The position numbers were made by a program, and so were the translations under genes. A DNA stretch of 64,000 bases from Antedon bifida. Its lineage: Eukaryota > Echinodermata > Crinoidea > Comatulida > Antedonidae. The stretch covers positions 14,844,085 through 14,908,084 of the forward strand of contig OY727103.1 in the NCBI GenBank assembly GCA_963402885.1. The letters are read 5' to 3'. Below, one piece after another: positions 12,901 through 24,335 of this stretch (positions within the stretch are counted from its first letter, which is position 1; the number at the start of each line of letters is the position of its first letter). The notes under the pieces are model-generated. The model made no database searches. It worked only from the letters and a program-made list of their open reading frames with translations, and was not told the origin of the DNA.

Positions 12901-15900
12901 CAGAAAACAGTGGAACTGGAACTTATCTTAATACTGGTGGGACGCAACAAGGAGGATATCCAGGTAGTGGTACAGGAAGAAATGGAAATTATCCTGGTAG
13001 TGAAACCGGTACTAATGTCAATCCAGATCGCAGTACTGGCAGTAATGGTTATCCAAGCAGTGGTACAGGAACCTATCCTACACCAGATGGGACGCAACAA
13101 GGAGGATATCCAGGTAGTGGTACAGAAGGAAATGTAAATTATCCTGGTAGTGAAACCAGTACTAATGTAAATCGAGAAAACAGTGGAACTGGAACTTATC
13201 CTACATCTGGTGGGACGAGAACCGGAGGATATCCAGGTAGTGGTACAGGAGGAAATGGAAATTATCCTGGTAGTAAAACGGGTACTAATGTAAATCCAGA
13301 TCTCGGTACTGGCAGTGATGGATATCCAAACAGTGGTACATCTGGACGATATCCAGAAAGTAGTGGAACAGGAACTTATCCTACATCTGGTGGGACGCGA
13401 ACAGGAGGATATCCAGGTAGTGGTACAGGAGGAAATGGAAATTATCCTGGTAGTGAAACCGGTACTAATGTAAATCCAGATCGCGGTACTGGCAGTGATG
13501 GTTATCCAAACAGTGGTACTTCGGGAAGATATCCAGAAAGTAGTGGAACAGGAATTTATCCTAGCTCTGGTGGGACGCGAACAGGAGGATATCCAGTTAG
13601 TGGTACAGGAGGAAACAGAAATTATCCTGGTAGTGAAACGGGTACCAATGTAAATCCAGAAAACAGTGGAACTGGAATTTATCCTACGTCTGGTGGAACG
13701 CAACCAGGAGGATATCCAAGTAGTGGTACAGAAAGAAACGGTAATTATCCTGGTAGTGAAACCGGTACCAATGTAAATCCTGATCGCGGTACTGACAGTG
13801 ATGGTTATCCAAACAGTGGTACAGCTGGACGATATCCAGAAAACAGTGGAACTGGAACTTATCCTAACACTGGTGGGACGCAACAAGGAGGATATCCAGG
13901 TAGTGGTACAGGAAGAAATGGAAATAATCCTGGTAGTGAAACCGGTTTTAATGTCAATCCAGATCGCGGTACTGGCAGTGATGGCTATCCAAGCAGTGGT
14001 ACAGGAACCTATCCTACACCAGGTGGGACGCAACAAGGAGGATATCCAGGTAGTGGTACAGGAGGAAATGAAAATTATCCTGGTAGTGAAACGAGTACTA
14101 ATGTAAATCCAGATCGCGGTACTGGCAGTGATGGTTATCCAAACAGTGGTACATCTGGACGATATCCAGAAAGTAGTGGAACAGGAACTTATCCTACATC
14201 TGGTGGGACGCGAACAGGAGGATATCCAGCTAGTGGTACAGGAAGAAATGGAAATTATCCTGGTAGTGAAACCGGTACTAATGTAAATCCAGATCGCGGT
14301 ACTGGCAGTGATCGTTATCCAAACAGTGGTACTTCAGGAGGATATCCAGAAAGTAGTGAAACAGGAACTTATCCTACATCTGGTGGGACGCGAACAGGAG
14401 GATATCCAGTTAGTGGTACCGGAGGAAACAGAAATTATCCTGGTAGTGAAACGGGTACCAATGTAAATCCAGAAAACAGTGGAACTGGAATTTATCCTAC
14501 GTCTGGTGGAACGCAACCAGGAGGATATCCAAGTAGTGGTACAGCAAGAAACGGTCATTATCCTGGTAGTGAAACCGGTACCAATGTAAATCCTGATCGC
14601 GGTACTGGCAGTGATGGTTATCCAAACAGTGGTACAGCTGGACGATATCCAGAAAACAGTGGAACTGGAACTTATCCTAACACTGGTGGGACCCAACAAG
14701 GAGGATATCCAGGTAGTGGTACTGGAAGAAATGGAAATAATCCTGGTAGTGAAACCGGTTTTAATGTCAATCCAGATCGCGGTACTGGCAGTGATGGTTA
14801 TCCAAGCAGTGGTACAGGAACCTATCCTACACCAGGTGGGACGCAACAAGGAGGATATCCAGGTAGTGGTACAGAAGGAAATGTAAATTATCCTGGTAGT
14901 GAAACCAGTACTAATGTAAATCCAGAAAACAGTGGAACTGGAACTTATCCTACATCTGGTGGGACGCGAACCGGAGGATATCCAGGTAGTGGTACAGGAG
15001 CAAATGGAAATTATCCTGGTAGCGAAACGGGTACTAATGTAAATCCAGATCGCGGTACTGGCAGTGATGGATATCCAAACAGTGGTACATCTGGACGATA
15101 TCCAGAAAGTAGTGGAACAGGAACTTATCATGGCTCTGGTGGGACGCGAACAGGAGGATATCCAGGTAGTGGTACAGGAGGAAATGGAAATTATCCTGGT
15201 AGTGAAACCGGTACTAATGTAAATACAGATCGCGGTACTGGCAGTGGTGGTTATCCAAACAGTGGTACAGCTGGACGATATCCAGAAAACAGTGGAACTA
15301 GAACTTATCCTAATACTGGTGGGACGCAACAAGGAGGATATCCAGGTAGTGGTACAGGAAGAAATGGAAATTATCCTGGTAGTGAAACCGGTACTAATGT
15401 CAATCCAGATCGCGGTACTGGCAGTGATGGTTATCCAAGCAGTGGTACAGGAACCTATCCTACACCAGGTGGGACGCAAAAAGGAGGATATCCAGGTAGT
15501 GGTACAGGAGGAAATGTAAATTATCCTGGTAGTGAAACCAGTACTAATGTAAATCCAGAAAACAGTGGAACTGGAACTTATCCTACATCTGGTGGGACGC
15601 GAACCGGAGGATATCCAGGTAGTGGTACAGGAGCAAATGGAAAGTATCCTGGTAGTGAAACGGGTACTAATGTAAATCCAGATCGCGGTACTGGCAGTGA
15701 TGGATATCCAAACAGTGGTACATCTGGACGATATCCAGAAAGTAGTGGAACAGGAACTTATCCTACATCTGGTGGGACGCGAACAGGAGGATATCCAGGT
15801 AGTGGTACAGGAGGAAATGAAAATTATCCTGGTAGTGAAACCGGTACTAATGTAAATACAGATCGCGGTACTGGCAGTGATGGTTATCCAAACAGTGGTA

Positions 15901-18900
15901 CAGCTGGACGATATCCAGAAAACAGTGGAACTAGAACTTATCCTAATACTGGTGGGACCCAACAAGGAGGATATCCAGGTAGTGGTACAGGAAGAAATGG
16001 AAATTATCCTGGTAGTGAAACCGGTACTAATGTCAATCCAGATCGCAGTACTGGCAGTGATGGTTATCCAAGCAGTGGTACAGGAACCTATCCTACACCA
16101 GGTGGGACGCAAAAAGGAGGATATCCAGGTAGTGGTACAGAAGGAAATGTAAATTATCCTGGTAGTGAAACCAGTACTAATGTAAATCCAGAAAACAGTG
16201 GAACTGGAACTTATCCTACATCTGGTGGGACGCGAACCGGAGGATATCCAGGTAGTGGTACAGGAGGAAATAGAAATTATCCTGGTAGTGAAACGGGTAC
16301 TAATGTAAATCCAGATCGCGGTACTGGCAGTGATGGTTATCCAAACAGTGGTACAGCTGGACTATATCCAGAAAACAGTGGAACTGGAACTTATCCTAAC
16401 ACTGGTGGGACGCAACAAGGAGGATATCCAGGTAGTGGTACAGGAAGAAATGGAAGTTTTCCTGGTAGTGAAACTGGTAAAAATGTCAATCCAGATCGCG
16501 GTACTGGCAGTGATGGTTATCCAAGCAGTGGTACAGGAACCTATCCTACACCAGGTGGGACGCAACAAGGAGGATATCCAGGTAGTGGTACAGGAGGAAA
16601 TGAAAACTATCCTGGTAGTGAAACGGGTACTAATGTAAATCCTGATCGCGGTACTGGCAGTGATGGTTATCCAAACAGTGGTACTTCAGGAAGATATCCA
16701 GAAAGTAGTGGAACAGGAACTTTTCCTACATCTAGTGGGACGCGAACAGGAGGATATCCAGGTAGTGGTACAGGAGGAAATGGAAATTATCCAAGTAGTG
16801 GAACCGGTACTAATGTAAATCCAGATCGCGGTACTGGCAGTGATGGTTATCCAAACAGTGGTACTTCAGGAAGATATCCAGAAAGTAGTGGAACAGGAAC
16901 TTTTCCTACATCTAGTGGGACGCGAACAGGAGGATATCCAGGAAGTGGTAGAGTAGGCAATGGAAATAACCCTGGCAGGGAAACGGGTACTAATGTAAAT
17001 CCAGAAAACAGTGGAACTGGAACTTATCCTACATCTGGTGGGACGCGAACAGGAGGATATCCAGGTAGTGGTACAGGAGGAAATGGAAATTATCCAAGTA
17101 GTGGAACCGGTACTAATGTAAATCCAGATCGCGGTACTGGCAGTGATGGTTATCCAAGTATTGGTACTTCTGGAAGATATCCAGAAAGTAGTGGAACAGG
17201 AACTTTTCCTACATCTAGTGGGACGCGAACAGGAGGATATCCAGGAAGTGGTAGAGTAGGAAATGGAAATTACCCTAGTAGTGAAACGGGTACTAATGTA
17301 AATCCAGAAAACAGTGGAACTGGAACTTATCCTACATCTGGTGGGACGCGAACCGAAGGATATCCAGGTAGTGGTACAGGAGGAAATGTAAATTATCCAA
17401 GTAGTGGAACCGGTACTAATGTAAATCCAGATCGCGGTACTGGCAGTGATGGTTATCCAAATAGTGGTACTTCAGGAAGATATCCAGAAAGTAGTGGAAC
17501 AGGAACTTATCCTACATCTGATGGGACACGAACTGGAGGATATCCAGGTAGTGGTACAGGAGGAAATGGACATTATCCTGGTAGTGAAACCGGTACTAGA
17601 CCAGATGGGTACAAGCCCGATAGCAGAACAATGGATGAAAATCCTCAAAAATTTCCAGAAAGTGGCTTAAATAGGAATGGTTATGTCAGTCGATTGAGAC
17701 CTACCGGTGGTACAGGAATGTATCCAGTTAGCGGCTCACAAAGAAAAGGATACTTAGACAGAGCATCACCAACTGGTTATCCAATTAGTGGTTCCGGTAT
17801 ATTCCCAAATAGAAGAACTGGCCCAGAACCATACCCAGACAAGAATACTGAAAGTGAATCAGTCCATCCAGGTGGAGACTCAACAGAGAACCCATATATT
17901 AATACTAATGACAAAAACTATCCAGATAATAGAGGAAATTCACAGAGTGGAGTTGGAAGAAATCATGAGGACGGTAGTGAAACTGATAGAGATACTAATC
18001 CATATGGTACGGAAACAGAAGGAATGTACCCAGATAATGGTAATGAGGGTTTAGTGACGCCCAGTAGCAGTTCAGTCCATCCAGAGAGTGGAACCAAAAC
18101 ATTGGTTGCAGGCACAAGTACTAACTCTAACACAGGTACACGACCAACTACTCATAATGGTGACGAAGTACATCCAAGTAGTGGCCCAGATGGTACTGCA
18201 ACTGTAGCAAATGGGGGTAACTGTTGTTTTATATATTTATACTTTGTAATGAGATATTTATATTTTATTTTAAAATATTCATATTTTGTGCCTATTCACT
18301 CACCATAATTTTGGCCGGATATTACATATGCACGATTTTTATTGAACCTTTCTTTTGCAGACAACAACGAATGTCCAGATAATTGTCCCTTAGTCGACGA
18401 TAAAGTATGTGGTACGGATGGTATTACCTATGTCTCGCGCTGTATTTTGCAAGCTGTGGCATGCAGAAGGAATTCAAATACCAAAATAGCATATTTAGGA
18501 CCTTGTGAGGGAGATATTGCTCCTGTAATGCCAGACCCTCCAATAAATGGCCCAGTGGAGGCTGAACCCACAAGACGTATGTTTGAATTTCTTTATTATT
18601 ACTATTATTATTATTATTATTTTCTATTCATAAGTATGCCACACCATCTCCATGCAGGATTTTGAATCCACACCTAGTATCTTCACATTTCGAAAGGATT
18701 TTAGTATGGTTCAACTATATTAATACATTGTGTAAAATACATTTTTTTATTATTATAAAAACAATAATTATTATGTTACTCACATACAGCAGCGAAAGGT
18801 GTTTGTAGAGATAGCTGTCCACTTCAAGCCCGTAACTCTCGTGTGTGTGGTACCGATGGAAACGACTATCCATCCGCGTGTGTTTTGGAAATATTTGCTT

Positions 18901-19893
18901 GCAAACTAAACATCATCGAACTGAGTGTGGCTTATGCAGGACAATGTAGAAATGACGTAGTGCCTACAGTTGGTCCATCTGCTCGTCTAAATAGAGGTAG
19001 GTTTGTCGTCTCTGTGGATATGTTTGTTCATGATGTAGATCTTCCAATCTCGTCCTATAAAATATATTTAGTTATTATTTCAGTGCAATATGAAAAGGGT
19101 TAATTTGGTTATGTCATCAATGTTAACGATTTCCACTCAAAGGTTTGCAAAATGTATACGTTTTTGACCATTTATTAATATATTTGCTTCATTATTGTGA
19201 CAAAAAATTAATTATTATACTAAAGCTCAAGAAAAGTCCACTAATAGAAATCGCCAAACCAAGCAAAAGAAAGAACGAACAGAGCAGCCCAGAACAAGAG
19301 ATGAACAACCTGCTGGAACAAACGAAAGATCAAGCCAGCCAACCACAACAGGAAAAAGTAAATGTTTTTTTTTTAATTTATTAATAGTAATCATTTATTT
19401 CATTGGATAAATCATAATTAATATTAATTAATGAAATATAATTCTAATTATTGGATAAAAGACTTTCTTTCTGAAATCATGGAGCTCAAACTCTATAGAG
19501 ATGATAGGCAAGGTAGGTAGTATTAGGTAATTTCCTGAACAGGAAAGGGGAAGCCCCCAAATCAGGCATCCAAAAGAGAATGGAGTATCGGGCCTACGTC
19601 TATAAGGCTCACTTCAATTTATTGATTTGAAAACGGTTTTTTATTACTACTATTATTATCTTTTATCTGTTTACTATCTTTAATTTACAGACAAAAGAAA
19701 AAAGTGTGTCGAACGATGTCCAACTGGAAACTCCACTTCAAAAGTATGCGGTACTGATGGCAAGACATATCTGTCAGAGTGCCATCTAAAGGCCGCTGGT
19801 TGTAGACGTAATAATCCAGACCTATGTGTAGCCTACCTGGGTCCATGCGTTGATACAATCGAATCTCCCAGCAGGTTTGAAAATCAACGATGA
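53..19893 (+). CDS. Giant secreted-type YP/GST-rich repeat protein with three C-terminal Kazal domains (5' end outside window)
   Basis: I place ten coding exons: 53-136, 306-386, 507-566, 715-771, 888-986, 1111-18216, 18361-18576, 18790-18996, 19226-19357 and 19691-19893. All have AG/GT borders, all nine introns are phase 1, and every internal exon is a multiple of three. The order is five acidic mini-exons, a 5,702-codon exon of low-complexity Tyr-Pro/Gly/Ser/Thr repeat, then Kazal, Kazal, basic linker and Kazal. Each Kazal has six Cys with the short C-x3-C opening and a VCGTDG core. By alignment to classical Kazal inhibitors the P1 residue is Leu, Leu and Thr. The start codon and signal peptide must lie left of the window. 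A long secreted, possibly adhesive or matrix polymer with protease-inhibitor ends fits, but its function is inference. An AATAAA lies at 20190. The open frame runs a little past both borders of the large exon (from 1071 and to 18308), but the splice sites exclude those ends. Confidence 0.85.
1111..18216 (+). repeat. 17.1-kb exon made mainly of a 180-bp coding tandem repeat
   Basis: From about 2818 to 17600 the frame is built from a unit of about 60 residues: six segments of 9-11 residues, five opening with Tyr-Pro and one with Pro-Asp (YPGSGTGGNGN, YPGSETGTNVN, PDRGTGSDG, YPNSGTAGR, YPENSGTGT, YPNSGGTQQGG). This gives about 80 units, some shortened by whole segments, and none breaks the frame. 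Before it are a non-repeated Y/P/G-rich part (1700-2800), a run of about 30 Ser codons written as AGC/AGT (about 1630-1702) and five copies of TNEPILPD (about 1354-1475). After it (17600-18216) the sequence is a diverged G/S/T/P-rich tail. The exon is exactly 5,702 codons with phase-1 borders. There are almost no Cys or long hydrophobic runs, so it is predicted disordered. Confidence 0.9.
18361..19893 (+). CDS. Kazal-domain exons (three) of the giant gene
   Basis: Exon 18361-18576 encodes Kazal 1, 18790-18996 Kazal 2, 19226-19357 a Lys/Gln/Thr-rich linker without Cys, and 19691-19893 Kazal 3 and the stop (TGA 19891-19893). The Cys pattern is C-x3-C-x7/8-C-x10-C-x6-C-x(n)-C, the non-classical Kazal form seen in agrin and follistatin-type proteins. 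The reactive-site stretch after Cys2 reads P-L-V, P-L-Q and P-T-G, so the first two may inhibit Leu-cleaving proteases (elastase, chymotrypsin or subtilisin type). Inhibition itself is not shown by sequence. Confidence 0.88.
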
Positions 19894-22800
19894 CAAAATA
19901 AGTTACATTTTCCTAAACATTCTGAATAGTTTTGAAATTAGATAGTGAAATGTTGATTTTAATTTATTTTGAATTTTTTTCAGAGTATTCTTTTAAGTGC
20001 ATAACTTATGTATGTATTTACAACCTCGGGCCTAGTACATTGGATTACTTCTTGTAGGCCAATATGTTGTATTACATTACGCTAAAGGATATGGCATAAA
20101 ACAATATTCGGAATATATGGTATGTCTACTGTACCTATACAAAAATAGGCAATGTAGTTATTTCCTGAACTGGAGAGGTCGCTAGTATAAATAAATAAAT
20201 TGGAAAGAAAGAAAATAAAATACGCCCTCTAGTTTTCCCGGCGTTACTGACGTCAAATTGAAGTGGTGACTCCGTATTAACTGCATACGTTTTCATACAA
20301 TTTTAGACATGATTGTTACTCATCTCAATCCGTCATTTCCGCGTATCGTTAGAATTAATAAGGCAGTTGATAATCTGTCTTGTGAAAATGTAATTTAAAG
20401 TTAACCATTAAAAGTGTAACCTGAATTCGCGCCAAAATAATCTCCGTATAATACTCCTAAACTTCCTTTCTATGAAAAATTCCAAAATACTAAACAAATA
20501 AGAGGCATGGAAGTAGTATAGAATATATCTAATCTTATATAATTTGCACAATCTGAATTGGTGAATAGTTATTAAATGGAAAACTTGGAAAACAGTGTTT
20601 GTAGTAATTTATATTCAATGTCTATGGTGTCTATAATGTATATGATATTAAACGGAAAGAGATCCATAAATAGTAGGCCTACAATTGTAAAGACTGTAGA
20701 GAGGGCCAAGCTTTAAGTGGTGACGTTCCGGCTCAGATATGTAATAGCCTACAAGGAATCTTTGGCAACCCTTCTCTTCCGAAAGAAAAATAGGCCAACT
20801 TGGCAAAAGTAAGGGTTCTTTTAGACCTGGCATGCGATCGGACTCAGCTTAAGCTCTGAATATTACGATCCAAATGAAGTGGGCCCATTACCATGTATTA
20901 TTATCTAATAAAAAATGTTCATTAACTCTGTTAAAAACATTTCATGGTTGTAAAATTTATCTCCAAAGTTAATTTGTTTTAATAACAATATAATGAGTTA
21001 GTATGCCACACCCATGTTTCGCCTCTTCATTTTGGTACATTCCATTACAATGTAGGGTATATAAAGCCATTCAAGATTATATTTATAATTGGCGGATTTA
21101 CATTCTATAACTTTTAATGAACAAAGCAAGTTCGACTGTCATCACGTCCAAGATGTTGACATTTTATGTCAGAAAATTGGCATTCCATACGTTGATACAA
21201 GACAGTGAAGATGTTCTAAATCTACCCGTGTCAAGTTGTGGTCTACGTGCAAAAAGCCATGCTACTGATATGAATCATTCTATAAAAATATTACAAAGTC
21301 ATGAAAATCCCCGGATTTTGACATCAAAAGACAATACAATGCATAGTGATATTGATGACTCGCTATTCAATATTTGTTACATAACTTTTAAAACACTTTA
21401 AGACGTTTTAAAAAAATACTCAATAATATTAAAATGAATCTAAACATTAATTGTGGAGATAAAATTCTTTGGACAAACTTAATATGTGTGTTGGTGGTGG
21501 GGTGGAGGGGGCGGTGATGGGGGGGGGGGGTGTGGCTTAATAGTCCACTTTATTGACTATAAGTCATTCAAATAACAAAGCACAATACTATTTCGGTTTT
21601 AATGAACCAAGGTCTCAATACATTTTTCAAATTAATCATTTATATAAGATGCAGGTGTTTCTAACATTATAAACATAAATATTTGATATTGATAATTAAA
21701 TCAATGGTTTTCTTAAGCTTTACCCCAAGTTTATTGTAATTATATTATGGGACGAGTCAACGTACTTTAGCCTTAAGTTATATTGGTCATGTGCCAATAG
21801 CCTTTCATCATCAAGGTATATCTTGCTGATGAATTCTTTTCAGTTGCCAACGTTAGGCTTATCTACGCAGTTGATCTACCAGAACCAAAAAGATCGCTTG
21901 CCAGTTTGCAAGCAAGAAGATTAACTTAGACGATTAAGAGGTGGATCGATGGGGATTACCTACAAATTGCGACTTACACTTCTCCATAAATCCAACATAC
22001 TACGACTAAGCCTACAATATCAATGACTTACTCTAAATACTAAAGCAAAAGTGAAACACAACCAAACGCACGTGGTCACAATGGACTGACTGAGCTACTA
22101 GACAAGCAACTAAACAAAAAAGTAGAAACTGAAAATTGAGTGCATGTGTTAACTTAGACCCTTGACGATATCTAGGAAAGCTAAGCACCGTAAAGAATCT
22201 TAATTGATAAAAAATCAACATTCATTTCTCAAATTCAAAAATATAAAAATTTTCAAAGTCATGAGTAACATAAAACTGAACAACGAGCTAATTATAATAA
22301 TAGCATTGTCATATTTTCTATATTGCATGGGCGGAGAAGGGAAATGAAGCGTGATGTGCCCAAATATGGTAGTGATATAGCCAAATATGGTAGTGATATG
22401 ACATCATCCATGTCCATAAAGTTTGATAGTGTAGACAGAGTGTGATATAGCCAAATATGGTAGTGATATGACATCATCCATGTCCATAAAGTTTGATAGT
22501 GTAGACAGAGTTTAACAAAATGGGGCAAATTAGAAGTGAATCTAACAAATAAAAATGACCATACAGTGTATATCGTCAAGTAAAAGTGTGTATTTCCATA
22601 GGTAATATAGTAATTTTGTTTTGCCATAGTAAATTAATACAATAGTCTGACGTCACAACGTGCGCCGGTGCGTACAGAACACTATCAATATTATCGCGCG
22701 CTTACGTATTTTTGTGCTGTTGTTATGTCCATACATTAAAAATATACGTTGGTAACAAAGTTATTGAACTTGTAATCGAGAAGCGTGGACGTTGCAAACA

Positions 22801-23806
22801 ATCTGTAATTATTGGTTCATAGAAACGCCCATCGTAACTTTTGCGGAGGCGTACGTAATTATTCACATCCTGTCTTCAATGTGGCAGATCAACTGGTGGT
22901 GGGGTGGGTGGCATTTTGAAAATTTCGATCAATGGAAAAATGTAAATTCAAACACAACCTAAAGCATACAATATTTGTTTACAGATAGATATAAGTATTT
23001 TATGCTGTTTTATTCAATAATATTGCGACTTTTTAACCCAAACCATCTCATGCACTATGTTTTGAGGTTCTTAGGTGCCGGTCCATAAATAGATTCCGAA
23101 ATAGTTTTTACTTATCTGCCATTATAGCACTGAATGAAAAAGAATAACGTGACCATTTTTTTTCGTAGTTTTGCACCGTAATTCTGCTTTGTATTGTGCT
23201 GTGTACGGTCTGTATATATTTTGTATACAAATGGAAATTAAATCAAAACAAAAATAGAATAACCAAACTGATTGTGTTCGGGATTTACCGGAAGTTCATC
23301 AGTTACAAAACGCATACATCCTTCAATGTATATTTTTAACAAAGTCATCACAAAATGATTCTTAAAATCGGTGACCACTGTGGTGACATTAAACATAGTA
23401 ACCTAACTTTTAAAACGCTAATAACAACATTTTCTCACGATATAACAGAGAATACTCTTTTGTTTCAGAGATTAAATCATCTTTTGACACATTTCCTATT
23501 GGTAGTCGTGGTATAAGTCAACTTCCGACTACCAAATCCTAAATCTCACTATCTCAAAATCTACCTATCTCTATAATATATCTTTACTACTTTTATATAA
23601 AAGTATGTAAAAAAGCTGTAATTTAATTACAATAGACTTAAAAAAAAAACTCCAAACTAAGAACATAACAGCAAAAAGGAAACTTAATTAATCTAATTAT
23701 TGTACTTCCTATAATTAGAACTTTGTGGAAATGAAATAAAATCAAAGACCATGAAAGACAGTGACGTCAGACTACATGCGTAATTGTTTCCGTCTTAACC
23801 AAGTAT
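19894..23806. other. Intergenic stretch, about 3.9 kb
   Basis: No convincing gene. It holds a probable 3' untranslated region of the giant gene with AATAAA at 20190, a G-rich run at 21494-21535 that could form a G-quadruplex, and a MITE copy at 22350-22515. A 94-codon open frame at 21117-21401 has no recognisable motif or splice context. Confidence 0.6.
22350..22515. mobile_element. Palindromic MITE, family 1, with an internal tandem duplication
   Basis: A block of about 68 bp (tgatatagccaaatatggtag to gtgtagacagag) is present twice in a row. The left terminal repeat is missing. Confidence 0.7.
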
Positions 23807-23879
23807 TATAAAGTATATATATGTTTCACAATAGAACACTTTTATGGTACCCTGAATCAAACAAGAAGAATCAACCAAG
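23762..23879 (+). promoter_or_regulatory. Promoter and untranslated first exon of the 264-aa Kazal gene
   Basis: A palindromic CRE-like TGACGTCA is at 23762-23769 and TATAAAG at 23807-23813. A 5' untranslated exon probably starts near 23835 and ends at 23879 before the donor GTATGT. The acceptor is at 24327-24328, 8 nt before the start codon. The TATA-to-donor distance (about 73 nt) is similar to that of the two paralogous promoters at 31.6 and 34.2 kb. Confidence 0.6.
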
Positions 23880-24335
23880 GTATGTATAATGTCACTATTT
23901 AACATAGGTTTAAAGTCAATCATAAGTAGTATTTAAGTACTGTTGCTGCAAAACTGTGTTAGTTTATCAGCTGACATCTACCAATCCGTATGAATCACTG
24001 GTCTATTAATTCGTTCCCATGAGGAAAGATTGCAATGATAATTGTAATACATGTGGTACCATGGAAGGGCACATGTAGGGTAGGGTATCCACATCCTAGT
24101 ACTGTGTAATACTATAGTAAGAAAGTAGAACACCACTATCCAGGGGACATTTTCCTGAGAAACAATATAAGTTTTAATACTACGACCAACCCCTATTCAG
24201 GAGACACTCTCTAATAAGGGAATATTTTGTTGGGGCATCTTTTAATATTAATTCTATACTGTATGTATACATCAACAATGCTGTTTAATATTGACAATAA
24301 AATTCATATTTGTTTATTGTTTTTGTAGTTCCAAT

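Noticed and set aside
3087-16112. Long minus-strand open frames (up to 592 codons) and shorter plus-strand frames inside the giant exon
   Set aside because: They are by-products of the 180-bp repeat, which lacks stops in several frames. They start and stop at arbitrary unit borders.
21117-21401. 94-codon open frame
   Set aside because: No signal peptide, domain, splice context or relative in the window.
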